The position numbers were made by a program, and so were the translations under genes. Of a DNA stretch of 7,050 bases, positions 1 through 6,239 are shown piece by piece. Each line of letters opens with the position of its first letter. Within the stretch, counting starts at the first letter, position 1. The notes under the pieces were generated by a model, which saw only the letters and a program-made list of their open reading frames with translations, was not told where the DNA came from and did no database searches. Origin of the DNA: an uncultured Pseudomonadales bacterium (lineage in GTDB: Bacteria > Pseudomonadota > Gammaproteobacteria > Pseudomonadales > Pseudohongiellaceae). The stretch lies in assembly GCA_938082955.1 (NCBI GenBank), contig CALKDE010000312.1:1-7050 (forward strand), in the 5' to 3' direction.

Positions 1-1
1 T

Positions 2-49
2 CGCCTAATCGTATCGGATCGCCCTTTGAAAGTGCAAATTGCTGTGTAA
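2..49 (+). CDS. Possible C-terminal end of an upstream gene (HflX?), partial
   Basis: One plus-strand frame is open from the window edge and ends at TAA (47-49), giving the tail RLIVSDRPLKVQIAV. hflX commonly precedes hflK in gammaproteobacteria, and the short strand-like tail is loosely reminiscent of the end of HflX (an acidic turn followed by alternating hydrophobics). Fifteen residues are too few for real recognition, so the identity is inferred from gene order. The stop lies 58 bases before the hflK start, which would suit one operon. The alternative is that this frame is simply non-coding. Confidence 0.25.
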   Translation, partial: RLIVSDRPLKVQIAV

Positions 50-97
50 ATGAACAATTATTAGCTAAAATCGACCTATCTGTCTTTAGAAAGCTAT

Positions 98-104
98 GGA
101 GAAG
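98..104 (+). promoter_or_regulatory. Shine-Dalgarno that selects the hflK start
   Basis: GGAGAAG sits 3 bases before the ATG at 108; taken as the core GGAG, the spacing is 6. The earlier in-frame ATG at 96 overlaps this purine tract and has no comparable site of its own upstream. Starting at 108 also gives the N-terminus MAWNEPGNNG, which matches the family. Confidence 0.65.
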
Positions 105-107
105 CCA

Positions 108-1316
108 ATGGCTTGGAATGAACCTGGAAATAACGGAAATGGAAACGACAAAGATCCTTGGGGTGGCGGTCGTAAAGGCAGCGACCAGGGGCCTCCTGAT
201 ATCGATGAGGTTGTGCGCAACGTGACTAAAAAGTTCAATAGCCTGTTCGGCGGAGGCAGCGGAGGCTCTAGTTCCACTGGCCCCTCGTCTTCCGGCAATG
301 GAGGCCTATCTGCTGGCATTATTGCTGGCGTGGTCGCCGTGGTGGCCGTTATTTGGGCATTCATGGGCTTCTATATTGTTGACGAAGCTGAACGCGGCGT
401 CGTCTTGCGCTTTGGCAGGGTACTAGATTCGACAGTGCAGCCGGGCTTGCATTGGAATCCACCGATCGTTGATGAAGTTAGCTTGGTTAACGTCTCCGAA
501 TTGAACGCAAAGACCTATGAAAATCGCGCGATGCTGACGACCGATGAAAACATCATCGATATTGCAGTCACCGTGCAGTATCTAATTCAGGATCCAGAGA
601 AGTATGTGATCGCGGTGCAGGACCCAGAGCTTAGTCTGGACAACGCGTCCGAATCAGCCATTCGCCACGTAGTTGGCGGCAACTTCATGGACCAGATTCT
701 GACCACAGGTCGCGATCGTATCGCGGATGATGTGCATGAGCGCCTGCAGGATTACATGAACGTCTACAATACCGGCATCTTTGTAAGTCAGGTGAACGTG
801 GTGGATGCGCAGCCACCTGATGCTGTCCGTCCGGCCTTCGATGATGTGATTCGTGCCAGAGAAGACGAGCAGCGTGTGCAGAACCAAGCTCAGCAATATT
901 CGAATCAGATTATTCCTGAGGCTCGCGGTGAAGCACAGCGGCGCATCGAAGCTGCAAACGCTTACAGCGCAGAGGTCGTGGCTGAAGCAACTGGTGATGC
1001 CTCTCGCTTCGACCAACTGCTCACGGAATATTTAAAGTCTCCTGAGGTAACTCGACAGCGGCTTTATATCGACTCGCTCGAAGACGTGATGACAGCTAGC
1101 AGCAAGATCATGGTGGATGTCGAAGGCGGCAATAATATGTTGTTTCTGCCATTGGACAAGCTTATGGAGCAGAGCAATTCAAGCATTAATTCGAATAACA
1201 CTACGAGCGACCTCAGAAATTTGGCAGACCAGTTGGCGCCATTTCTACCGGGTCCAAATAGTACAAACAGCGTAGATCGTTCGCGGCTACCTACTACTGG
1301 ACGAGGAAATAGATAA
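108..1316 (+). CDS. hflK: HflK, FtsH protease modulator (SPFH/prohibitin family)
   Basis: HflK pairs with HflC in a large inner-membrane assembly that encloses FtsH and modulates which membrane and cytoplasmic substrates it degrades. With the start at 108 the protein has 402 residues, close to the usual length. It begins MAWNEPGNNG, followed by the characteristic DPWG and DQGPPDIDE motifs (about 16-19 and 26-34). A Gly/Ser-rich linker spans about 48-66 and one membrane helix about 69-90. The SPFH/PHB domain follows, with EAERGVVLRFG (93-103) and QPGLHW (111-116), then an Ala/Glu/Arg-rich coiled coil (about 250-300). RQRLYIDSLE (316-325) and NNMLFLPLD (342-350) are typical of the C-terminal part, and the Asn/Ser-rich tail is probably disordered. 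By family topology the N-terminus is cytoplasmic and the bulk periplasmic. Its stop overlaps the hflC start by one base. An ATG at 96 would add four residues (MEKP) and is judged less likely. Confidence 0.97.
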   Translation: MAWNEPGNNGNGNDKDPWGGGRKGSDQGPPDIDEVVRNVTKKFNSLFGGGSGGSSSTGPSSSGNGGLSAGIIAGVVAVVAVIWAFMGFYIVDEAERGVVLRFGRVLDSTVQPGLHWNPPIVDEVSLVNVSELNAKTYENRAMLTTDENIIDIAVTVQYLIQDPEKYVIAVQDPELSLDNASESAIRHVVGGNFMDQILTTGRDRIADDVHERLQDYMNVYNTGIFVSQVNVVDAQPPDAVRPAFDDVIRAREDEQRVQNQAQQYSNQIIPEARGEAQRRIEAANAYSAEVVAEATGDASRFDQLLTEYLKSPEVTRQRLYIDSLEDVMTASSKIMVDVEGGNNMLFLPLDKLMEQSNSSINSNNTTSDLRNLADQLAPFLPGPNSTNSVDRSRLPTTGRGNR

Positions 1317-2182
1317 TGAAAAATTTTATAGCAGTTGGTTTTATTTTTCTCGTCGTCATAGTCGTAAGCAATTCTCTTTTCGTTGTAAAGGAAACCGAGC
1401 GAGCTGTGATGCTGCAGTTTGGTGAATTGGTGCAAGAATCTATCGACCCAGGTCTGCATGTGAAGATTCCATGGGTCAATAACGTGCGTAAATTCGACGC
1501 GCGGATATTGACCGAAGATGCGCCTCGACGTCGTTTTCTAACGCTTGAGCAAAAGGCACTGGAAGTCGATTCCTACGCGAAGTGGCGCATCGTCGACGTG
1601 GGTCAGTTCTATGTCTCAACACGTGGTAACACAGCAACAGCCGGCAGCTTGCTTGCGGAACGGATTAACGATGGTCTGCGTGACCAGATCGGTAATCGTA
1701 CTCTGGCGGAAGTTGTTGCTGGGGAGAGAGATCAGTTGATGCTTGCTCTAACGGCAAGTCTAAATGAGACTACAGCCGCGGATTTGGGTATCGAAATTAT
1801 TGATGTGCGAGTAAAGCGTATCGACCTGCCAGAAGATGTACGTTCTTCTGTTTATGAGCGTATGATCACCGAGCGAAACAGAGAGGCGCAGGAGCTGCGT
1901 TCTTTCGGTGAAGAGCTCGCGATCGGTATTCGTGCCGACGCCGATCGTCAGGCGACAATCTTTCGCGCCGAAGCTTACAGAGATGCCGAGCAACTGCGCG
2001 GTGAAGGCGACGCGACTGCAACGGCAATCTATGCCGCGGCCTACAACAAAGATCCTGAATTCTATGCTTTTACCCGGAGCTTGAATTCATACAAAGAGAC
2101 GTTCTCCTCGAAAGGTGACGTACTCTTGCTTGATCCAAACAGTGACTATTTCAAGTATCTGAAGAACGGGATCTCGCGATAA
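1316..2182 (+). CDS. hflC: HflC, FtsH protease modulator (SPFH/prohibitin family)
   Basis: HflC is the partner of HflK in the membrane complex around FtsH. The 288 residues open with one N-terminal membrane helix (about 4-23), then the SPFH/PHB domain with VVKETERAVMLQFG (23-36), DPGLHVKIPW (44-53) and DSYAKWRI (85-92). A charged Ala/Arg/Glu coiled coil (about 175-240) holds RADADRQATI and RGEGDATATAIYA, followed by the family signature NKDPEFYAFTRSLNSYK (244-260) and DPNSDYFKYL (273-282). It lacks the roughly 45-residue insertion in the middle of enteric HflC (about 334 residues) and so resembles the shorter Pseudomonas-type form. The ATG shares a base with the hflK stop (TAATG), and GAGGAA at 1303-1308 lies 7 bases upstream, so translation is probably coupled. 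A strong intrinsic terminator follows 48 bases after the stop. Confidence 0.97.
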   Translation: MKNFIAVGFIFLVVIVVSNSLFVVKETERAVMLQFGELVQESIDPGLHVKIPWVNNVRKFDARILTEDAPRRRFLTLEQKALEVDSYAKWRIVDVGQFYVSTRGNTATAGSLLAERINDGLRDQIGNRTLAEVVAGERDQLMLALTASLNETTAADLGIEIIDVRVKRIDLPEDVRSSVYERMITERNREAQELRSFGEELAIGIRADADRQATIFRAEAYRDAEQLRGEGDATATAIYAAAYNKDPEFYAFTRSLNSYKETFSSKGDVLLLDPNSDYFKYLKNGISR

Positions 2183-2230
2183 ACTCCACTTAATCAGCAG
2201 AGTTTTGACAATCAGATAAGTTAACACCCG

Positions 2231-2269
2231 TAAACCTGAATCGCGTTCAGCGATTCAGGTTTACTTTTT
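2231..2269 (+). terminator. Rho-independent terminator after hflC
   Basis: A perfect 14-bp stem (2231-2244 with 2250-2263) closes a 5-base loop, GTTCA, and is followed by C and a run of five T (2265-2269). There is no A-run on the left side, so it should act on plus-strand transcripts only. It separates hflKC from the following DUF2065-hisZ-purA group. Confidence 0.9.
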
Positions 2270-2317
2270 GCTGTGTGAATAGCTACGCCTAGAGTATTAG
2301 CAAAAAGGGGCAAGACT

Positions 2318-2503
2318 ATGTGGCATGAGCTGGCCGTTGCATGTTGTCTGATGCTCGTGATAGAGGGGATAATTCCCTTCATCAGCCCCGGTAGGTGGCG
2401 AAAGATGCTGCTAATGTTAGATCAAATAGACGACAACACCATGCGCATGATTGGCTTCGCAAGTATGCTGACCGGGACGGTCTTGCTGCTGATAATTAAT
2501 TAG
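2318..2503 (+). CDS. yjeT: DUF2065 family small membrane protein (YjeT-like)
   Basis: This 61-residue protein has two hydrophobic segments (about 4-22 and 43-60) flanking a short polar, basic linker, PGRWRKMLLMLDQIDDNTMRMIG. The pattern of an N-terminal helix containing EG, then P-x-x-W-+-K-M, a D-N-x-x-R-x-x-G stretch and a second helix matches E. coli YjeT and the DUF2065 family. YjeT also lies between hflC and purA, so position supports the call. The protein should sit in the inner membrane as a helical hairpin. Its function is unknown; a role near HflKC/FtsH is only suggested by gene order. AAGGGG at 2305-2310 lies 7 bases before the ATG. The gene lies downstream of the hflC terminator, so it needs read-through or its own promoter. 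A poor candidate for that promoter is TTGCTG (2268-2273) with TAGAGT (2290-2295). Confidence 0.88.
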   Translation: MWHELAVACCLMLVIEGIIPFISPGRWRKMLLMLDQIDDNTMRMIGFASMLTGTVLLLIIN

Positions 2504-2521
2504 ATTGTTAGGGTTTTAAAA

Positions 2522-2566
2522 ATGATTTTAAGAACAAATTTTTCAAGTTTGATGAGTGAAAGCTAA
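2522..2566 (+). other. Possible 14-codon leader ORF before hisZ
   Basis: In the AT-rich gap between the DUF2065 gene and hisZ an ATG opens a 14-codon frame (MILRTNFSSLMSES, stop 2564-2566). An AGGG-type purine tract (2510-2513) lies 8 bases upstream. The stop is 6 bases before the hisZ ATG, and the frame is the same as hisZ. hisZ itself has only a poor ribosome site (AAAGAGA ending one base before its ATG), so re-initiation or coupling is conceivable. There is no histidine codon, so it is not a classical his attenuator peptide. It may be chance. Confidence 0.2.
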
Positions 2567-2572
2567 AGAGAC

Positions 2573-3766
2573 ATGACTTCTGCAAAGCGCTGGTTACTTC
2601 CCGATGGTGTCGAGGAAATTCTTCCCCTAGAGGCGGGTAAGTTAGAATACTTGCGTCGTCAGCTATTGGATCTCTATGAATCCTGGGGCTATCAGCTAGT
2701 TATTACTCCACTTATCGAGTATCTGGACTCGCTGCTAGTCGGCTCGTCACATGATTTGGATCTGCACACGTTCAAGATTACTGACCAGCTTAGCGGTCGC
2801 ATGATGGGCATCCGTGCAGACATTACTCCGCAGGCTGCGCGTATCGACGCACACTGTATGAACAGAGAAGGTCCGGTGCGTCTGTGCTACGCAGATAACG
2901 TTTTGCACACGAAGCCACGGGGCTTGCTTGCCTCGCGAGTACCCATTCGTATCGGCACCGAGATGTACGGTCACGCCGGTGTGGACTGTGACATAGAACT
3001 AATTTGTCTTATGTATGCCACCCTGAATGCGGCGGAAATTGAAAAAATATCTGTCGTGCTAGGGCATGTTGGTATCTTCCGTGCGCTAGTCAAAGAAGCC
3101 GTGATAGATGCGGACACCGAATCAACTTTATTCGATGCCGTGCAGCGTAAAGCCTATGACGAGATCGACGTTGTCTTGGATGCTGCCGTGAAAGATGCAA
3201 CGTTGCATGCCATGTTGAGGCAGCTAACGCGACTCAGTGGTGACGAGGCAATACTGCAAGAGGCCATAGCAGTTTTCGAAGATGCGCCAGATTCGGTAAA
3301 AAAAGAGCTGCTGGAACTGGTATTGATAGTTGAAGGGGTTAAGGAGCGTCATCCGGAGATGACTCTGTGCTTCGACCTATGCGAATTGCGTGGCTATGAA
3401 TATCATACGGGTATCGTGTTCGCCGCCTATACGCCCGACTACGGCAGAGCAGTAGCCAAAGGCGGTCGTTACGACCATATCGGCGAAGTCTTTGGTCGCT
3501 CGCGGCCGGCGTCAGGTTTTGACAGCGATCTAAAGACGATCGCTAGACTGAGTAGTAAAACGTTTACTCAAAAAACAACGATCATCGCGCCAATTGGAAA
3601 CGACGCTGACTTACTCGGCGCGATAGCCGAATTGCGCGCCAGTGGTGAGATTGTCATTACTAATCTGCTTGAGAGCGAGCTTGCAGAGCAGGAATTAGAA
3701 GACTTAAATTGCGATCGACAACTACAACTGCATGATGGCAAATGGGTAGTTGAAAACTTAGCGTAG
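2573..3766 (+). CDS. hisZ: HisZ, ATP phosphoribosyltransferase regulatory subunit
   Basis: HisZ is a catalytically inactive paralogue of histidyl-tRNA synthetase. It associates with short-form HisG to make active, histidine-sensitive ATP phosphoribosyltransferase, the first step of histidine synthesis in the cytoplasm. The 397 residues fit the family. The N-terminus RWLLPDGVEEILP (6-18) is typical, followed by the class II synthetase-like core: TPLIEYLDSLL (45-55), DLHTFKITDQLSGRMMGIRADITPQAAR (about 63-90), a central helical segment (about 180-255), ELRGYEYHTGIVFAAY (271-286), KGGRYD (296-301) and ASGFDSDL (313-320). There is no anticodon-binding domain of HisS size after it, which separates HisZ from true HisS. 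The start at 2573 gives the expected N-terminus although its ribosome site is weak. The gene lies 69 bases after the DUF2065 gene and 34 bases before purA. A short-form hisG is expected elsewhere in the genome. Confidence 0.95.
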   Translation: MTSAKRWLLPDGVEEILPLEAGKLEYLRRQLLDLYESWGYQLVITPLIEYLDSLLVGSSHDLDLHTFKITDQLSGRMMGIRADITPQAARIDAHCMNREGPVRLCYADNVLHTKPRGLLASRVPIRIGTEMYGHAGVDCDIELICLMYATLNAAEIEKISVVLGHVGIFRALVKEAVIDADTESTLFDAVQRKAYDEIDVVLDAAVKDATLHAMLRQLTRLSGDEAILQEAIAVFEDAPDSVKKELLELVLIVEGVKERHPEMTLCFDLCELRGYEYHTGIVFAAYTPDYGRAVAKGGRYDHIGEVFGRSRPASGFDSDLKTIARLSSKTFTQKTTIIAPIGNDADLLGAIAELRASGEIVITNLLESELAEQELEDLNCDRQLQLHDGKWVVENLA

Positions 3767-3800
3767 TGTTTGCTTTGAATAAAATATTGAGTAGAGGACG

Positions 3801-5096
3801 ATGGCTAAATCAGTAGTAGTACTTGGTACCCAGTGGGGCGATGAAGGTAAAGGAAAGATCGTAGATCTTCTAACCGATCAGGCCAAGGTAGCCGTCCGCT
3901 TTCAGGGCGGTCATAACGCAGGCCATACGCTGGTAATCAACGGCAAAAAAACGGTGTTGCATCTTCTGCCGTCAGGCATTCTGCGCGGCAGCGTTAATTG
4001 CGTGATTGGCAATGGCGTCGTACTGAGCCTAGAAGCTTTGCTGAATGAGATTGAAGGCCTCGAGGGCACGGGTATTGAAATACGTGACCGACTCAAAATA
4101 AGCGGCGCCTGCCCTTTAATCCTGCCCTCTCATATTGCGCTAGATCAGGCAAGAGAACTTAAGAAGGGGAGTGCAAAGATAGGCACGACCGGACGAGGAA
4201 TAGGGCCAGCATACGAAGACAAGGCCGCACGACGCGGCATCCGTCTCGCAGGCATCCTCAACAAGGAACACTTTGCGGAGAAACTTGCTGAACTTATGGA
4301 ATACCATAACTTCATGCTGAGCAATTATTACAAAGCTGAGGCGGTGGACTATCAGCAAACTCTGGATCAGTATTTGACGTTGGCAGAACAGATTCGTCCC
4401 ATGGTGGCAGATACTATCGATATCCTGCACAACCATCGAAAGGCTGGTGACAATATTCTTTTCGAAGGTGCTCAAGGCTCGCTGTTGGATATCGACCACG
4501 GGACCTACCCTTTCGTTACCTCTTCTAATACTACGGCCGGTGGTGCGGCGACGGGCAGTGGCTATGGTCCGCTCTATTTGGACTACGTCTTGGGAATCAC
4601 CAAGGCCTATACCACACGCGTTGGCTCAGGACCGTTTCCTACCGAGTTGTTCGATGACACTGGCAAGCATTTGGCCACAGTTGGACACGAGAAGGGTGCG
4701 ACTACCGGACGTGATCGACGTTGCGGTTGGTTCGACGCTTGTGCTGTGAAGATGGCCATGCGCATCAATAGTGTCTCCGGCATCTGCTTAACCAAGTTAG
4801 ATGTATTAGATGGCTTGGAAACGATTAAGGTCTGCATTGGTTACGCTGGTGTAGGTGACAATACTTCTGGCAGCCTGATGGACATTGAGAGCTATAAGAA
4901 CCTCGAGCCTATCTATGAAGAACTGCCAGGCTGGAAAGAATCGACGGTTGGTTCAAAGAGCCTGGATGATTTGCCGCAGAATGCCAGAGACTATATTCAG
5001 TATCTAGAGAAGATAGTAGAGGTGCCAGTTGACATTATATCAACTGGCCCTGATCGCGAAGAAACAATAGTTCTGCGCCATCCCTTCGCTAGTTAG
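3801..5096 (+). CDS. purA: Adenylosuccinate synthetase (PurA)
   Basis: PurA joins IMP and aspartate at the expense of GTP to give adenylosuccinate, the committed step to AMP, in the cytoplasm. The 431 residues match the usual length and every signature is present. QWGDEGKGK (11-19) is the GTP loop with the catalytic Asp14, and GGHNAGHT (36-43) holds His42. GTTGRGIGPAYEDK (128-141) binds IMP, with the following Arg-Arg-Gly at 144-146 including the arginine that reaches across the dimer. EGAQGSLLDIDHGTYP (222-237) and SSNTTAGG (241-248) follow, then GATTGRDRRCGW (299-310), which covers the aspartate-binding loop. TKLD (331-334) recognises guanine, and STGPDREET (414-422) completes the set. MAKSVVVLGTQWGDEG is the canonical start. 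The Shine-Dalgarno AGAGGA (3793-3798) lies only 2 bases from the ATG, which is unusually close for an essential gene. Nothing suggests truncation or transfer. Confidence 0.98.
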   Translation: MAKSVVVLGTQWGDEGKGKIVDLLTDQAKVAVRFQGGHNAGHTLVINGKKTVLHLLPSGILRGSVNCVIGNGVVLSLEALLNEIEGLEGTGIEIRDRLKISGACPLILPSHIALDQARELKKGSAKIGTTGRGIGPAYEDKAARRGIRLAGILNKEHFAEKLAELMEYHNFMLSNYYKAEAVDYQQTLDQYLTLAEQIRPMVADTIDILHNHRKAGDNILFEGAQGSLLDIDHGTYPFVTSSNTTAGGAATGSGYGPLYLDYVLGITKAYTTRVGSGPFPTELFDDTGKHLATVGHEKGATTGRDRRCGWFDACAVKMAMRINSVSGICLTKLDVLDGLETIKVCIGYAGVGDNTSGSLMDIESYKNLEPIYEELPGWKESTVGSKSLDDLPQNARDYIQYLEKIVEVPVDIISTGPDREETIVLRHPFAS

Positions 5097-5109
5097 TGGA
5101 TAGTTTAAA

Positions 5110-5136
5110 TGAAGTTAAGCTTTCCACTTAACTTCA
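5110..5136 (-). terminator. Hairpin between convergent purA and ROK gene, possible terminator
   Basis: A perfect 10-bp inverted repeat (5110-5119 with 5127-5136) surrounds a 7-base loop. On the minus strand the first arm begins exactly with the TGA stop of the ROK gene, and the stem is followed by TTTAAACT, a poor T-tract. On the plus strand no T-tract follows. It could terminate the ROK transcript weakly, or act as a barrier or RNA-stabilising structure for either transcript. The AT-rich stem makes it weaker than the hflC terminator. Confidence 0.45.
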
Positions 5137-6051
5137 ATCCAGTGGCCACAAGCAGGCGGCACCGATAGCACCGCTTGCATCGCCGAACTTCGGTGCCGCA
5201 AGCATGGTAAGCATGTTATCTGTGAATACATGCTCATGCATGAGGTTTGGAACCTGCTCATACAGCTGCGCAATATTCGATAGACCACCCCCTAACACAA
5301 TTATATCTGGGTCCATAAGATTCACTACCGTAGAGAGACAGCGCGCCAATTGCTCGCAGTAGGTCTGAATAGTTTCGTTGGCTTCAATATTTCCGCCAGT
5401 CGCCAAGCTCGCTATTTCTGTGGCCTCCAGCTCGGCTCCGGTGCTTTCGAGATGGCTTTGTTTTAAGCCTCGCCCGGAAAGAACAGTCTCGTTGCAGTTC
5501 GTTCTGCCGCAGTAGCATTGTCGGTCCTGGGTAATTAGATCGCGCACAGAACTCGGAATGCAGTTGTGTCCCCATTCACCGGCGATTCGGTTGGGGCCTG
5601 TGTGCAGTCGCTTGTCTATGACTATGCCGCCGCCGGTTCCTGTGCCAAGAATTACACCAAATACCGTTTTGGCGGACACCGCCGCACCGTAGCAGGCTTC
5701 TGAAAGGACAAAGCAATTCGCATCGTTCTCGACACGCGTCGCATAGCCAAGCCGGTTTTCAATATCGACCTTCAATGGTTCGCCGTTGAGGCAGATCGAA
5801 TTACAGTTCTTCATCAGTTCGAGGCCGTTTTCATTCGAAGGAGATAAAGCGCCAGGAGTCCCAATTCCAACAGAACATTTTTTCCCTGGAGACAGTTGCT
5901 GTAGTTGCTCGATCACTGCGCATAGCGCATCAACAGTTTCGAGGTACTTTTGCGCAGGCGTATGCACGCGAATCTTTTCGATCACTCTGCCGTCAGGTGA
6001 GAGCAATATGCCTTCAATTTTTGTGCCGCCTAGGTCGACTCCAATTCTCAT
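5134..6051 (-). CDS. mak: ROK-family sugar kinase, most like fructokinase Mak
   Basis: ROK kinases phosphorylate a free hexose with ATP in the cytoplasm. The 305 residues carry the full set of motifs: phosphate-binding DLGGTK (6-11), GIGTPGALSP (62-71), ENDANCF (108-114) with the probable catalytic base Asp110, ILGTGTGGG (134-142), and sugar-binding/zinc EWGH (159-162). A Cys motif, CYCGRTNCNE (179-188), and GGGLSN (254-259) complete the set. MRIGVDLGGTK, NSICLNGEP (84-92), AGEWGHN and the ending CLWPLD recall E. coli Mak more than NagK, although LSGRGL (191-196) resembles NagK. Fructose is therefore a guess; glucose, mannose or N-acetylglucosamine are possible. The usual Gly before the third Cys of the zinc motif is Asn185, but zinc ligands His162, Cys179, Cys181 and Cys186 are kept. 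The start is backed by GAGG (plus strand 6058-6061) 6 bases upstream. The gene is convergent with purA and stands alone on its strand. Confidence 0.88.
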   Translation of the reverse strand: MRIGVDLGGTKIEGILLSPDGRVIEKIRVHTPAQKYLETVDALCAVIEQLQQLSPGKKCSVGIGTPGALSPSNENGLELMKNCNSICLNGEPLKVDIENRLGYATRVENDANCFVLSEACYGAAVSAKTVFGVILGTGTGGGIVIDKRLHTGPNRIAGEWGHNCIPSSVRDLITQDRQCYCGRTNCNETVLSGRGLKQSHLESTGAELEATEIASLATGGNIEANETIQTYCEQLARCLSTVVNLMDPDIIVLGGGLSNIAQLYEQVPNLMHEHVFTDNMLTMLAAPKFGDASGAIGAACLWPLD

Positions 6052-6087
6052 TTACTACCTCAATGCAATTCTGTCCGCTGTTGTGTC

Positions 6088-6109
6088 ACTGCTACTTTAG
6101 CAGTTTTTA
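6088..6109 (+). terminator. Short hairpin with T-tract in the divergent spacer
   Basis: ACTGCTA (6088-6094) and TAGCAGT (6098-6104) form a 7-bp stem with a 3-base loop, and the T run at the stem end (6104-6108) continues as AA then TTT. This is a compact intrinsic-terminator shape for plus-strand transcription, but no plus-strand gene ends here. It would stop antisense transcripts coming across the ROK gene before they enter the transposase gene. On the minus strand the same repeat falls in the ROK 5' leader, where it could be an operator or leader hairpin. It is short, so it may be incidental. Confidence 0.4.
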
Positions 6110-6117
6110 ATTTCGCC

Positions 6118-6145
6118 TTGCATAGTACTACAAACCCTCTAGAAT
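6118..6145 (+). promoter_or_regulatory. Candidate sigma-70 promoter for the transposase-like gene
   Basis: TTGCAT (6118-6123) and TAGAAT (6140-6145) are separated by 16 bases and match the -35 and -10 consensus at 4 and 5 of 6 positions. The 8-base palindrome TAGTACTA (6123-6130) lies between them. A start just after 6150 would leave a leader of about 85-90 bases before the ATG at 6240. The rest of the 188-base spacer (6052-6239) holds the hairpin at 6088-6109. No convincing minus-strand promoter for the ROK gene was found in it. Confidence 0.35.
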
Positions 6146-6239
6146 CTGCGGTCCGCTTGCATTTTGTCTTGGTGTAAATCTCGAGGCGATCTGACTAAAC
6201 ACAGTAATAAAAATGACCAGGATTAAATAGAAAAGTTCG

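Noticed and set aside
39..65. Similar words TTGCTGTGTAAAT...TATTAGC before hflK and TTGCTGTGTGAAT...TATTAGC before the DUF2065 gene (2268-2301)
   Set aside because: The match is 12 of 13 bases plus a 7-base word at different spacing. A 12-of-13 match is expected by chance several times in 7 kb, and neither copy has promoter-like spacing.
96..107. Longer hflK start at ATG 96
   Set aside because: It adds MEKP before the family-typical MAWNEPGNNG, and the purine-rich ribosome site GGAGAAG lies inside this extension, which favours ATG 108.
246..275. Repeated GGAGGC units
   Set aside because: They encode the Gly/Ser linker of HflK; low-complexity coding, not a DNA repeat.
654..1016. 120-codon minus-strand frame inside hflK
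   Set aside because: It lies fully antisense to a certain gene, its translation has no recognisable motif, and it is best explained as a shadow of hflK codons. The same applies to the antisense frames at 1064-1459 and 4140-4499.
1316..2182. HflC appearing truncated against the E. coli protein
   Set aside because: Both ends are intact and the missing part is the central insertion of the enteric form; about 288 residues is normal outside enterics.
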